Positions 47,310 through 60,361 of a stretch of DNA of 64,000 bases are shown here, piece by piece; the first letter of the stretch is position 1, and each line of letters begins with the position of its first letter. The DNA lies in NCBI GenBank assembly GCA_015501605.1, contig JADNRZ010000004.1, positions 1,798,001-1,862,000 on the forward strand, in the 5' to 3' direction. Origin of the DNA: Panaeolus papilionaceus (taxonomy: Eukaryota > Basidiomycota > Agaricomycetes > Agaricales). The position numbers and the translations under genes are program-made. The notes below the pieces were generated by a model, which was not told the origin of the DNA, made no database searches, and worked only from the letters and a program-made list of their open reading frames with translations.

Positions 47310-50291
47310 TCAATCCGATATCTCCTCCCCACTAGCATCGGAATCCACATCCATGGCATCATCAGAGCCCACATCCTCCATCCTCACATTCGATACACTC
47401 CCATAGGGAATTTTATCCTTCGCCCACCGCCCCAAAACCCAATCAACACGACATAATCCCGAAGATGTTCCAGCAGCTAAAAGGCCACACGATGCCAGCC
47501 CATTGCCGCTGTTCCAGACAACACGGTGGACACCAACCTCGGGAGGCCATGCCCCGCAGCTCGGGGGCGGATAAGGATCTTTGCCTTTGCCCTTATCTTT
47601 ACCATTGCGTGTTGCAGATGGTCTGTCCACAGATTCCTAAAGTTAGCAAGGACAAGTTGTCAGGTCGAGACTGGGTGCAGCACACGATGACAAACCTGTG
47701 GCAAAAAATGGTCTAACATTCGGAATTCCTTGGTGTGGCGGTTATAGTCCATTTGGAAGATTTTATAGATGAAGAAAGGCTAGAAAATCCGACGTGAGTC
47801 AATAACATATCATTGTGAAGTGTAGTGGCACGTACCACGGTCCCTCCTCTCCTTGTTGACCGTAGTGTGTTCGTAGTCGAGCATGAGCCATCCGCGGCGC
47901 CAACAGCCAGCTGGGGATGGAAATCAGATGCATGAACGCTCTATTGTCTGGTTAGCATCGCAAAGAGCATTTCTTCGTGAACCACCCACCCAAACAGGTC
48001 CTTGTGGTTCCAACAAGGAGTGTCCACGGCCCAGCATGCTGGGAGAAGCTGAATACGCCTTAACGGTATTTTCGTGATCCATTGTAATAGGGCCGCCAGC
48101 AAATGGCGAATAGTGCAGGGCATTTATGACGTCTAGGGAACTTTTAATTTTGACGACACATATTGTTGAAGATAGGGTAGCGTACCTCGAGTGCGATTCA
48201 TCACAGAACCACGACCAGACCTAATATCGGTCATGCATTCCATACCGTCATAGCCACCACTTGCTATGACTGTTGGACCTTGTCCAACACTTGGAAGCCC
48301 TGAAGGAAGGGCAGGAGGCGCTTTTACCCATGCCAAAGCACGAATAGCAGACTGATGTACAGAGAGATAGTGCGTTGGAAGGACATCAGTGATCGTAGGT
48401 GTGCCTAATAGACAGGATAAAGTATAAATATGGTTGAGAATGGTCGTACAGGTGCGGGGTATTACCAGGAGAGGTGATAGACTTGAGGTAAGGAGCGAGA
48501 TTAAAAACGGCGATGGTACCTGACAAAAGCCTTGTTAAAGTCAAACTCCTTAAAATGTCGATGAGGAAGCATCTCACCGTTCGTGGTTCCAATTGCGACA
48601 ACCTCGCTATTCGCCCAGTCAAATGTCCAACAAGATGTTTCCTCTAACTCGATCCGTAAAGCTGGTTGCAATTTGACTACAACGGTTCATGCAAATGAAT
48701 GACACAACTATTTAATGAACCAAAAGACGAACCATAATGAGGCCGGGAACCTGACTTGGATCTCGACTTGAGGGTTGCAGGATCAGGTACCACGTAGATT
48801 GCGAAGGAGCCGTCTTCGAAAGTTCCTCCCAACAAACCGAGCTTTTTAGTCTCCCGCTTGCCGTCATACTGGATAATTCGATAAGAATGGTTTACAGCAA
48901 AGTATAGAATTGTCTCGCCTTGTCATGAGAAGGCAGAGGGCACCATTTAAGCTCAAACGCTGGGCCGGAATCAATGGCAAGAACCATCTCGCAGTTTATT
49001 TCTCCAGATTTCGGCGTCGGTTTCTTGGACCGTGTTGGCTTCTCCTTGCTCGAGAGGGACCAAATTTGGATGCATGCGTAAGAAGGTCTGCTAACCTTCC
49101 TTCCAATGTCGGGAGAATGCGAATGTGATGGGAATGGTCCAACGGCGAGATATTGGGTATATGACCTTGCTGGATAACCATTCAGAGAACAATTTAGAGT
49201 TAAAGGTAATGAAATCCTACCCGACCGCTCATCTACATGTATTGGGCACCAATCTAGACCCCAGACTGGCCCACCAGCATTGAACAGGTACGAATTAGAG
49301 CCTGTTACTCATTATTAGACTTTAAATCCGGCATAGAAAAAGAATAGTACCCAGTGTCAACGAGTCCAGTATTGATAGCTCCTTCTTTTCCTGAGAGCCT
49401 ATAGGTCCGAAATGGCATTTCACAGGCGGTGGGGGTTTGAGGTTACCCTCCTCTGTTGTCGTATCATCTGTCGGCAGATAAGGAGATGCTTCTCTGGAGC
49501 ATTCAGAGCTTGGCGGAAGTGGTACAGAATAGTGGAATGTGCACATACTCTTTAGAGAGATAAGTCCATCCGGCCATGACAGGAATATCAGGGTACACCA
49601 TGGGCCTTCGTTTAGTTTCGGTATCCACATCGTCGCCTGTTGTTATCGCCTCCTTGAACCACCCTCTATCTTCCGCCATATCCCACAACGGACCAGCACC
49701 AATATTATAACCCCAGGCCTTGTTAACGCGGTCCGTAATCTTGGCATTATGTGTGAACCCATTCGTCAACGTTTGGGACGATGGTGCAAAGAGAGAGGGT
49801 TTGGTTGTGAGACGCTCCGCCTGTCCGGATCGAGAATACAGAGGCACAGCACGATGCCTATGGTGAACGCTGGGTGCTGGAAGGACATACATTTGCCGTT
49901 TAGATCCGCGAACAGCAGTTGGAGTAACAGCATCCTGAGTAGACGTAGAAGCCCTAGATTTGGATGGTGTGGCCTTAGCTTTTCCTTTGGCTTTGGGTGT
50001 TGCAGCCTTCTTTTTCACCTGTGATATCCGAGCCCGCTTCGCGGGCCTAACAGGCTCATCATCGGTATCTTCCTCCATAACATCGTCTTCTACCGAGGCT
50101 TCCACATCACCATCTAAAGCTTCCTCCCGTTCTTGTTCAAAGTCACTCTCACTGTCCTCCTCCACAGCTACCGATTTTGTTTTCGTTTTCGTTTTAGGCT
50201 GTTGTTGAAGTTCTGAGTCATCATCATCTCCAAATTCAACCAAAGCTGCATAACTGGGTCTGTTCTTCCTGGGTCTCAATTGTCGAGTCAT
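47310..50291 (-). CDS. TFIIIC WD40 subunit (GTF3C2 / fission yeast Sfc6 / yeast Tfc6 type)
   Basis: The start MTRQLRPRKNRPSYAALVEF is at 50291. A long acidic and basic N-terminal tail (about 200 residues, with KRARIS and PKAKGKAKATPSK patches) is followed by exons matching WD40 blades: NAGGPVWGLDWCPIHVDE, YLAVGPFPSHSH, SYACIQIWSLSSKEKPTR, GPAFELKWCPLPSHDK, SCWTFDWANSEVVAIGTTNG, IRALAWVKAPP, and finally GVHRVVWNSGNGLASCGLLA then GTSSGLCRVDW. The acidic tail ends SDASGEEISD. This order and wording fit the TFIIIC subunit that helps bind tRNA-gene B boxes for RNA polymerase III. The gene has at least eight short introns. Specific family placement rests on recall of motif style; WD40 is certain. 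Confidence 0.78.
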
Positions 50292-51254
50292 GGGAGTGAA
50301 ATGAAAGAAAGAAAGGAGAGATTCAACGCGTCAATACGCGGCCGCATTGGTGGAAAGAGTGAAAAATGGATTTGGCGGCTTCAACCATTTGTGGCAAAAC
50401 AAATCTTATCTCAGCCAAACTTGCACAGCCACATCAAACACCTTTTTTTACCTCATCCACCTTTCTTCAGGCGCTAATTCAGGCGTTATTCTAAACGTTG
50501 GTTCTTACTTGGTTCGTGATGTTTAAAGTAAATCATACAATGTGAATATAATTGCAGGACGAATATAGGATCGACAACGTCAAGGGGGTGCGTTCTGCAC
50601 TTCGAGATAAGCAAACGCATGGGTCGCATTGATAAAACCCGACCATGATCCTTATCGATATCTTTTCTTTTACACAGGTACAGGGTGCTGAATGAACTCG
50701 TGATAGGGATAAAATGTGGCTTAGCATCATTGTCGTCAGCTTGAACTGCGCAGGCAACATCAGGATCTAGGCCTGTGGATATAGACAGTATGGATGCAGG
50801 ATGGCTTTTGGCGGATGTATCCGTAACGCCCGGATTCATCGTAGGAAAAATATGCTTTACTTGAATATAAAATCATCTAGGAGTATTTGTCAGTTGAAGT
50901 TGGGCACAAAACCTTTCGTGAAAATACTTCCCTTTGTGGGCGCTTGACAATGCCTTCCTAATCGGGGTATCGAAGGATGCATTCTGTTGGCCCCAACGGC
51001 AACAAAGGGGTGCATTGTGCACTGAACATCCACGTAAGCCCTAGCCTACGCGGACGCTCAACCTGCTATGAAGGCGCTCAAACGGCCCTGGATGAAATCA
51101 ACCCTCAGAGTCGATACAAAAACTTTTTCCGGCGATTGTGACGATAAGTAAATCACTTTCCATTAAGCTCGATCAGGTACAAGTACAACTAAGCTCCGAC
51201 ATCGATAAGAAAAACCACATCTAGTATGTAGCTCCCCAAGCTCTCATCAGTGGG
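50292..51254. other. Intergenic region
   Basis: 5' flank of the TFIIIC gene and 3' flank of the zinc-finger gene. The minus frame at 50486-50839 has no recognisable feature. Confidence 0.5.
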
Positions 51255-51664
51255 CTATGTTTCTGACTCTTTGCTCGCCTTTTCCGACTTCTTCGTGTTG
51301 TAGGGGCGTGGCACATAGCCATGGTTCTTGATTTTGTGGTACCGCAGAGCACTGTTGCTTTTTGCCCTGTACTGACATTCGGAGTGGTCGCACTCATACG
51401 GCTCTTCTCCTGTGTGCACTCGAATATGGTTGGCCAAATGGATTTTACTTGGGGTACCGTAGGTGCATCCTTCCATGGGACACTTGAGATCACTGTCCAT
51501 TGATTAGAATTTAAGACTCGACTAGAACGATAACTCGTACTGTATAGATGTGGATGGTGTCGGAGGACGTCCGTGTGGCCTGTTGAGTGGAAAGAATCTC
51601 AGTCTCTGCAATGATCAGGTATCTCGACAACGTACTTTGCTGGGGGTGGTGGGTTTTTCGGCAT
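51255..51664 (-). CDS. Small protein with two C2H2 zinc fingers
   Basis: Exons 51664-51636, 51579-51541 and 51492-51255 total 306 nt, or 101 residues. A Pro-rich N terminus (MPKNPPPPAKPHGRPPTPST) contains an AT-hook-like GRPP. Finger 1 is CPMEGCTYGTPSKIHLANH with HIRVH; the TGEEPYEC linker is close to the classical TGEKP form. Finger 2 is CDHSECQYRAKSNSALRYH with KIKNH. The C terminus is basic (KKSEKASKESET). Exons 1 and 2 are short (29 and 39 nt) but give a single frame. Probably a small DNA-binding regulator; no target can be inferred. Confidence 0.75.
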
Positions 51665-52906
51665 CTTCAAATCGATATCTCGTTGTGTATGTGTTTGTCA
51701 AGGGTAAATGCTGTTGAGCATGTGTGAAGCCGCGTTTTTAAAGTAATCCGGTATTCTGTGTGGCCATTGTTTCTTTCTCCGAAGATCATTGTTTGCGTTG
51801 ACCAAGCCCCCATTATGTCGCCGAGTCAAGGTGGGTGAGGCAACTAGGGCATAAGGCCGTGTTGCCCTGGTAGTCTGGTCCGGCACACACAATGCTCAAC
51901 GGTTGCTCAGTCCCTAGCTCCAGTAGTCTAAACGAGTGGGGTAAAGCAATGTGACAGAATACCAAAACTATCATGCATCATCCAGGACAACAACTTCCCA
52001 AAACGCCGATATCCAGAACTTAAAACACAGAAAAGTCAGGAAATTTTCCAAGTCCGACGATACCCTTGTATTCCTTCAATGCTATGAAGGGAAGATGGAT
52101 CATGCACCCCGTCGTTGCTCACCACCTCTGATGAGCCCGAGAAATCAGCGACGACTCCGACACAATGCCCGGTATTGCCACTACAATATAGGCGCAAAGA
52201 AGGACGATGAGACTCGATCGAGGCTGAGCCGGACGGGGTGGTTTTTGGGGTTCAAATAGGTCAATGGCTACTTAATTCGCTCTCCGTTTCACTTCGATGG
52301 AGCCACCTTAGGCTAAGTTAGCTCAGGGCGTATGACCTGTATGACCAATCTCCCGGGCGGCTTTCGGGCGGCCATGAGGCAACATTTCCGCGTCTAATGT
52401 CGCGCATAGAACTTTGAACCCCTCCATGTCCATTGAGTATCAGCGATAATCCGCATCTCACAGCCTTTCGACACTCTCCAACTTCAAATAAATCGTCCAA
52501 CCACGGAGGAAGGAATTCGTCCATCCAGCATTTGGTACTGATCTGATTGCAACCATGGTACTAGCTCTCTGGATGGGTTTTTGCGGATATCAAGCAAACT
52601 TTGAGCATGCCCCCAAGTCCCGGTTCAATCAAACCCTGGGATAAGATAAGCGCTGACAAGTTTCCAACTTGTCCCAAAACTTGAGTTAAACGTGTTTGAG
52701 TTGAGCCTCCTCATTTTCCAGCGCTCTAACACCTTGCACTGGACATAAATTAAAATACGGACTGCGAAACTTCCTGTTCATTGTCCCACGCGAAATCAGA
52801 ACCTTTCCTATCATCTTAACTGGGATCTGCGTTCTCTATTCAAACGTTGTAGCCTTTCTCGAGGCTAAGCCGCCCACTTGTCAGCTTCGTGAACACTCGC
52901 CCGATC
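51665..52906. other. Intergenic region
   Basis: Divergent promoters of the zinc-finger and MYND genes. The plus frame at 51951-52259 and minus frame at 52318-52524 lack recognisable features. Confidence 0.5.
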
Positions 52907-54722
52907 ATGGAAGAAGAGATAGCCTTCTCCACGATGCCTTTCAAAGCCTTGGACATCATGATATTTATCACGACAGCTTTGAAGAGCCCACGTAATCCCA
53001 TTCATTGCAGTGGGTCTGTCACCATCGCGCTGGCAGCTTTAAAAGCATGTCCGGACTACGAGTCTATTAGCTATGGTGGCGATGCGACCCGCGAAGAAAA
53101 GCGATGGAAAATGAAGATGCACAAGACGCTGTACCGTTTCGTGGTCTCTAGAAGACCCCTCCCACAAGTGAAACCATGGATGAAGCAGTTTTCGACATGT
53201 CCGGATTGCAAACCATACAGTCGTCGCTCATCCATGTCCGCACTCTTTCACGTCAAGTGGGAACACCATAGGGGCCGAATCACTGGCGACCATGCATGGT
53301 TCAGCTCCCAGATAGCGGGACATAGGACCAAGGACATCCTCCCAGCTGATCCATGTTGCTTCATGATTAGAGCTATCAGTTTCCTTTGCGAGACTCTACA
53401 GACGGACAGAGCCGGCTTCAAAGCTAAGTCACAATCTCGAACAAATGACTGGCCTGCAGATATCTCGCACCTTATGCCTTTCAATCCCGACCAGGTAGTC
53501 GGAAGCATCATCCAGTGGCACCACATCTACCCCAAACCAATCGTTTTTCACTTCCTTTCCCTGATTGCCTGCCTAGTCAGGTTTCCGGTGTACCCCACCC
53601 TCAACAGATACAGGTTTGCAGCAATTGTAATGGACTCTACAAAAAATGTCATCGACTCAGTGATCAGCATGTTTGATACCCCAAAGGACGAGCGATCGAC
53701 GTCGGAGTTCAACTCGTTATGCGATACTTTTGTGGACAAGACGCGCACGTTCTTCGACTGTGTCCGGACTATGACCGCGCTTTACCTTCCAGGGGAAACG
53801 AAGACATTTCTTGTGGACGGGTGTGCGGTTAAAGCCATTCAGCTCTGCACTTTAATACATTGCTTAATCCCAAACGTCAAGGCATCGCTGAACGGCCAAA
53901 GCTCCAAACGGATGAAAGAAGCTGATTATGATACGTTGATGAACGATTCGCGCGATTTGGGGTGTCGAGTATATCGAATGTTCAAAATTCAGCAAACCAC
54001 TGGCCCATCACAACCCGACATTTTGCATGCCGCAGAAGTAGCAGAGCGGGACCACCAAGGCTTCTTCGGGTCTTATGATGGATTTGAAGGAGAAATTGGG
54101 CTCAGCTACATCTGGGGAAACGGTCTGGAGTACGGGTGCTTTGCGAAGCGCTGTAGTATAAGGCAATGGTTAGAAGGCGACACGCTAAAACTCAAGATAT
54201 GCAGCGGTTGTACCGGAGCTTACTACTGCGGAACCTCCTGTGAGACCAAGGATTGGAACGACGATGAAACTCCTCACAAAATGATTTGTCCTATCCTTGC
54301 GCGGGTTATATCTGGACAGGTACCAGAGATGTTCCAATCGATATCCAAGGACACTTCAAGGTTCTCAACCATGGTCTTAAAAATCAAGGCGCGGGGAAAA
54401 ACGGATCTAGAAACAATCAAAACGATCCGTGAAATGATTCAAAAGGCTAACCTCAACGACAATGAAGAGAGAATATTAAAGGACTGGGGAAGGAGTGCAT
54501 ACCATGTGTTTGAGGTGACCTGGGGCCCTGGGTTCGATGACTATACGAGCACTTTGGCACATTTGGCAGATCCTACAGGGGTTTTCGGTGCTTCACCCGG
54601 TAGGCACAACAATTCCTTTCATAAATTCAATTAATCTAACGCGCTCCCTCTCTAAAGCGGTGTACTTCAGCAAAGATCCATCCGAAGAGACCATGAAAGA
54701 GAAGGTGCTACTCACCAAATAA
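52907..54722 (+). CDS. MYND-type zinc-finger protein of unknown function
   Basis: Two exons, 52907-54599 and 54658-54722, total 1758 nt, or 585 residues. The start is the first ATG in the frame (MEEEIAFSTMPFKALDIMIF). The large N-terminal part (about 400 residues) is helical and unrecognised, and typical of basidiomycete-specific MYND proteins. A MYND finger sits near residues 410-460: CFAKRCSIR, CSGCTGAYYCGTSCETKDWN and HKMIC supply Cys/His ligands. The small last intron (GTAGGC...CTAACGCG...AAAG) restores a longer C terminus, VYFSKDPSEETMKEKVLLTK. Without it the frame ends at 54634. MYND fingers bind Pro-rich peptides. No SET domain is seen. Confidence 0.82.
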
Positions 54723-55195
54723 GCTTCCTAGTTCAGCTGTGCGTTGCAAGGGGTAGTATGAATGGGCGTTGCCTTTTGTGAGTAGTGTGTTGGTTCATAC
54801 TTACTCTTTAAAAGGTCTATATGTATTTTTACCTGTACTTCCAATGGTAATCGGAATCCTCTCATCGGGGTCCAGGTCCTATGTTCGTCAATTATTGTAG
54901 GGTCGTTCAATACCTATCGAAAAGTGATTTCTGCGCAAAATGTGACTTCCTGCGGCATACAATAATAGCCTGTCAGGTTATAGGACTTGATTAAAGCCAA
55001 AATTAACCCAAATACCCACGGACAAGGTTGGAGGAGTGTCGAAGTGGACAAGTTTAGATTCGAGAATCAAATGGCCAGTCCATGCGCACGTGATTAACAT
55101 GTCGACTTATTGGCGCGCTGATCCGGAAAGGAAATTTGCCGGACCTGGTCTCCAACATCTGCATCCGTTCAGCTTCGTCCTTACACCGTACTAAC
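54723..55195. other. Intergenic region MYND-COA1
   Basis: Contains the COA1 promoter. No gene is seen. Confidence 0.55.
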
Positions 55196-56280
55196 ATGTC
55201 CTTATCTCATTCAAGATCATTAAAGCCCACATTTAAACGTGTTTTCAACGGGGTTCATGTTAGGCAGTATGCCACAGAGCTGCCACGGAGCAGGCCACCT
55301 CCACCAGGCCGTCAGGTTGTGATTGAGACCTTCTCAGAACCCTCCAGACCACGACCATATTACGCGAAACATCCTCCTTTCAGAGATCTTCCCAGGTCAA
55401 AAGTGAGAACCACTCTGTTTCAGAACCAATGCTCCGATTGCTAAAGACAGAACCTGTAGCCAACATGGCCAATTCTGCTGGCAGCAGCAGTAGTTGGTGT
55501 CTCTGGGTGGGTAGCTTTCATGACAGTTGCCTCAAACCAAGAGAAACTATCTACTTCGGTTTATCGGAGTATCATGCGAGCTCTTAAGGCCAACGCAGAA
55601 TTACAGGAGAAACTTGGTGATGTGATTCGGCCGCAACCTGAGTGGTGGTTAAACGGCGACCCACATATATCTGGTCAGGTGAGTTGAACATTCGGCTTTT
55701 ATGAACACAAAGCACTTCGCCTTGAAGCTTTCGCGTACCTTTGTGCGCTTCTTTGATTGATGAATTCACCCCGCTCTTGTTGGTTTATACGTCGCGTCAT
55801 AAGCGAGTCAGCGGGGTATGGCCACGAATGCTATTGGGGTGGTGGAGCAGCAGTCTTGGTCTGTCACAGCGGAAAGAGTTGCACGATAGCTAATCTACTT
55901 ATATAGATTGCTCAATTAGCAGGAAATATTGATGTTAGCTTCAGAGTACGCGGCTCAAAAGGTCAGCTTCATTCTGATGTTATGGTCTATTATTAGTTCA
56001 CTGACATGCTGAATGTTCTTTATTTACCATCCATCATCCACACGACTATGTACTCCTCGATACACACGTGCTGCAGGCTCTGGGACAGTATATTTCACAA
56101 GTATACGGAAGGAGAAGGGCGCACCGTATACCGTCTGTAAGTAATGCTCTTCACAGGTGTTTTGTGCTCGTATTTTGTTTGCGTCTCTGACGTGGGATGT
56201 TCCTAGTGCGCTTCAAAGTCATTTGTGACGATGGGACAGTCGTACATATCTCGGATTCCCCTTCGCCACCACCGTCATAA
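55196..56280 (+). CDS. COA1: Cytochrome c oxidase assembly factor COA1 (TIM21/COA1 family), mitochondrial
   Basis: Five exons, 55196-55402, 55460-55678, 55907-55961, 56077-56136 and 56207-56280, total 615 nt, or 204 residues. An Arg/Ser-rich presequence (MSLSHSRSLKPTFKRVFNGV) is followed by a transmembrane helix PTWPILLAAAVVGVSGWVAF. The conserved intermembrane-space domain has SVYRSIMRALKANAELQEKL, WWLNGDPHISGQIAQLAG, VSFRVRGSKGSGTVYFTS and FKVICDDGTVVHI. This fits Coa1, which acts early in maturation of the Cox1 subunit of complex IV. The first intron must end at CTGTAG (55459) to avoid a stop. It is the second complex IV gene in the window, but 52 kb from COX5, so linkage is probably chance. 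Confidence 0.85.
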
Positions 56281-58006
56281 CTAACTTAGCATTATCCAAT
56301 GATAATAATTTAAGCATTGTACCTGGACTGCCAATCAAGCAATGATAAGAGAATAAGACTGACTTCCTCTGGATGTACCTTGGATTCACTCACCAAACTA
56401 GGATTCCCGACACAAACTTTCAAATTTCAGTTCATCATAGATATTGACAGTCTTCGGTGTCCGCGGTTCGACTTCAGCTAACTTAGCAGATTTTAAAGGG
56501 CTGTCATGCTATGTCTTTGATCCTCAGAAGGTGTGTGATATGTGCCCATCATGGAACAATACCGCCCTCGGCCAATGCAGATACTCAATGACATTGCTTT
56601 TGTGATAGATCTATCACGTCTAACTAACTTCAATGGAACTCAATAAGCCCTTGTCTCCGACCCGAAGGCATGCCGCACAATCCACGACAAACCGACGCGA
56701 CGTTGACTGTTCAAAGATTTCCCCGTGCCTATATCCGCGTTCAATTGAGTACCACACTCTCCGGGTTGATGCTTTTTTGAACGAGGGTATGCGCGTTTTG
56801 TACTGTCCGGAATGGAAGTTTTCATGATAAAACGCTAATGAAGTTAATTATACGCAAGCCGTGCCTTCATCCCACCCTCATTTTCCGTCATGCTGGGACC
56901 CGGATGGACAAGGTACACGAAGATAGGACAATCAATAAACGGACGTGGCGTTGTCGGTAGACCCGGAGAAGATCAGCACGATACCTCGCGCCTTTGTCTT
57001 TTGCCCTCGACATCGCTTCAATGTTCAACCAAGCTTGAATAACCTCAATCAAAGCTCTTATGAGGTGTTATCACGTCGAACCCCATCTGCCAGGACATCG
57101 GATAGATGGAACAATCCAGGCCCTGACACCTGCACCTTTTTTTTATATTCAGACTTGTCTGGAAGCCAGCGTGTTCTGTCTCTCGAAAGTAAAGTGTCCC
57201 ACGACGTTTAGAAGTTCAAAACGGTCGATGTTTTCAACAAAGCATGGGAACGGGAACTATTCATCAGACTCTCGACATTTCGCTGGCTGTCTATCACATT
57301 TTCACTGTTTACCTCGCTCAAAGTTGGCGTGCACATCGGACAATGGGTCACTATCTGGCCAAGGCGCTGGTTGGGTGGTTGGGGACAAGGTGGACAGTGC
57401 CAGTGAACACATGCAAATTGAGCTGCAAATGAACTTTGCCGGCGAAAAGCATAGGCAAATAGGCAGGTGAGGCTTGTGAGGCACGCACACGTCTTGCCTG
57501 CCTTATCTTCTTTGCATTTCTTGTTTTAGCATGCTTATGGGTGCTCAAGTGTGCTGATAGATCTAGTACTCCTACGTAAATTGCGACACTCATGTCCATG
57601 TAAATCAAGGCATGGACCTACCGAATGGAAGGCTATCGAGGGTGTCCACATTATCGCACCCAGGTAGCTTGCGGGATTGTCGGCACAGCTTGGGATTCAC
57701 TGTTACTGTGACTTCCGATGAAGTTAAGCTTGACATATAATTGTACACGGACGGAGACACGGGCTCTCACCGGGGTACAGATCCAAACCTATGTGACACG
57801 GGTCACTGCTACAGAAATACACTGTGCGGTATACAAAGTAGGAAACAATTTACATCGATGGTGAGTTGTCGGAATTCATTTGCACGCCTGTGGACCGGTT
57901 GACAAAACCATTTTATCTGTCTTCTGCTAGGCAGCGATCATGCCCCTTCGGCCGGAAAATCTATTTTTAGATCGGTGACTTGTCTTCCCTTCGACGCTGC
58001 GTCCAT

Positions 58007-58360
58007 TCATTTTGATTGATGCATCAATAGGTCTATAAACCTGTCCTTACCAAGCATTGAAAGAAAAGCAAAAGTATTGCCGAACACAGGGACAAGATCA
58101 ACGTTCTGTCGCTTTAGCGCTTCCAGTGCGGCGGAATTTTTGGCCCATGCGGAGGACCCATACACACGCACATCCAAGAAAACACACCCAACATCGGTGG
58201 GATTTCCCTCCCGTGGTTCGATCATGAAATTCTCGTGCGCAACATGTTGTCGGTCTGCGTTTCGGGATGGATAGGCCATCGAGGGTAAAAGATACGAAGA
58301 TGGCTTGTAAAAGGTACTGTCATGGCACCAAAAATGTGAGGGGAAAGGTAAGGTTTTCAT
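58007..58360 (-). CDS. Hypothetical small protein (weak)
   Basis: An ATG-initiated frame of 117 residues, MKTLPFPSHFWCHDSTFYKP onward. The C-terminal half (VGCVFLDVRVYGSSAWAKNS, LKRQNVDLVPVFGNTFAFL) has a soluble-protein composition, but I recognise no family and see no supporting introns. It could be chance. Confidence 0.22.
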   Translation of the reverse strand: MKTLPFPSHFWCHDSTFYKPSSYLLPSMAYPSRNADRQHVAHENFMIEPREGNPTDVGCVFLDVRVYGSSAWAKNSAALEALKRQNVDLVPVFGNTFAFLSMLGKDRFIDLLMHQSK

Positions 58361-60340
58361 TAAACGTCACGACATGCTTTTTCTTAGTGCCACCAGTCGT
58401 ACGTGCATGTTTCCAACTGTAGCCTCCTTGATACTAATTACTACTACTTAGGAATTATGTTATGTACGACGACTTTAGTGCGAGGTTGGCGGAGTCCAAT
58501 GCGCTATATTAATATTCATGCCAGTGCAAACACCCTTCTTATCTGACTTATCTCTTGATAAATCATCTACACCCTCGCTATCAATAGGCACAGCGGCTCG
58601 AGGCGTCAGCGGAGAGCGCTCATGCCAGAACGGAAAATTGCGTCTGCCTTACTGGCACATCTTCCTGCAGACCCTTCATTCACACTCAGCCACCAGCGGC
58701 ACCTTCAGATTTCAACCGTCGGAATTTAACCTGCTAACCAACCAATCGGATGATCGGATGATCACCTAACAAGGGAATCAAAGCAAAGCAAGTAACTCCT
58801 CACACTCACTCTAAGTCAGCTACTCTCTCAGGGGTGGTACATCATCCTATAAATGATCGAGATAAGGGTGGCAGATTTGCAGTAGGGTGAGTACAGGGAT
58901 ACCACGTTCGTGTTATCTCTTTAGATAACCCATTTATTGAAACGAGATGAAAAGCCGTGAACCTGAGGAAGATGTCCAAATATATCACACCTGTGTATTT
59001 TCTGTGCAAAATGTCAGAATTTATATTGGAAGGGGCTTCTGGGTGTGGTTATTATCAGGTACGCGATTCAGACATATGTTTTTATCCTGCAGCATCATGG
59101 TGGGTTTGGGGGTGGTGACTGCCTCGTTTGGGTGATGCAATCTGCCTATAAGGTCACCAGTAAGTGGCCTATTATGATATTATCCGACTCGTATGCGGAG
59201 AGGGCTTCGAGGCTCGCTGTCGAAGTCAAGTCAAGTCACCGTAAAAGTTCGAAAACCTGGCTAGACCTGGAAGATAACATATTTGCAAGTCCACGATATC
59301 AGGATCCCCCGTCCTCCCTGGTGTATCTTGGGAACGAAGCCCAGGCCATTTCTTATCGAAGGTTGATGGTAGACCTTGAGTAACGACGGGATTACTTTCC
59401 TGGGACTTACGGGATGCACGATGAGGTACAATTCAGTATTTAATATCCCGTCCGGAATATCGAGGAATTTTCTGGAATCTTTTTTTTTCATTGAACTGTC
59501 GGGGTCGCGCTGTAATATTGCTCATCATGATTCATGACCAAAATGGGCAGCAGCGCACATCATCATCATCATCCTGTCCAATAATTACAAAAGTCGAACA
59601 CTATTCAAATCCTAACCGAAGTATACTCAATTATACTGATGTTATTATTCAGGTACACTTACATACTTCTGTCTTTCTTTCTTCTTTCTTTCTATACAGA
59701 CGTCGAATACAACACATAGGCTTTACCTTGTTCGTTATTCGCGACCATCATCACCAGGCCCACAATTCGAATCGAATTCATATCGTCCCTTACAAAATCG
59801 TCATTACTTATTATGACCGCATTGTATTGTCACGGTCTGTCATTGATTCAATCTACGTACAGCTTGGGCTGTCGAACAACGACATCATCCAACAGAAAAC
59901 ACACCGTTCCGCCTTTCATCACTTCATCACACTACATATATACAACATCAGGCAACTTTTGACATAACCATCCATGTACCTCAATGCAATCGCAGTCGCA
60001 ACCTATTCATTCATTCCTTGCACGCATTCAGTTTGCATTCAGTGCTCAACCAGGCCTCGAACAACAAAAAAACGTACCATCCCAACTACCAATTCAATTC
60101 TCAGCCTACCATTTCCAGTGATTTGCGTTGAATTGAATCGAAAAAAAAAACCGCCTTCAAGTTCGTATCAACCCTGACTGACTGAGGCTGCAGCCTCGCG
60201 CTGATGACACGCTCGAATTTTCGAACAAGAAGATAGGGTTTATCGTAGAAAAACGGGGTTTACATGTCATTGTCACATCCTTGTGTTTACATAGGTGAGG
60301 TGGCATTCCCAGAGTTGGGGTGTGTTTTCAGTTTTCAGCC

Positions 60341-60361
60341 TGTATGTATGTATGTATGTAA
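60341..60361 (+). repeat. (TGTA)5 microsatellite
   Basis: Five tandem TGTA tetranucleotides within pyrimidine-rich sequence. Confidence 0.9.

Noticed and set aside
59491..59967. Plus-strand 158-codon frame
   Set aside because: His/Ile/Ser-rich composition, no recognisable motif and no supporting splice sites. Likely chance in pyrimidine-rich DNA.
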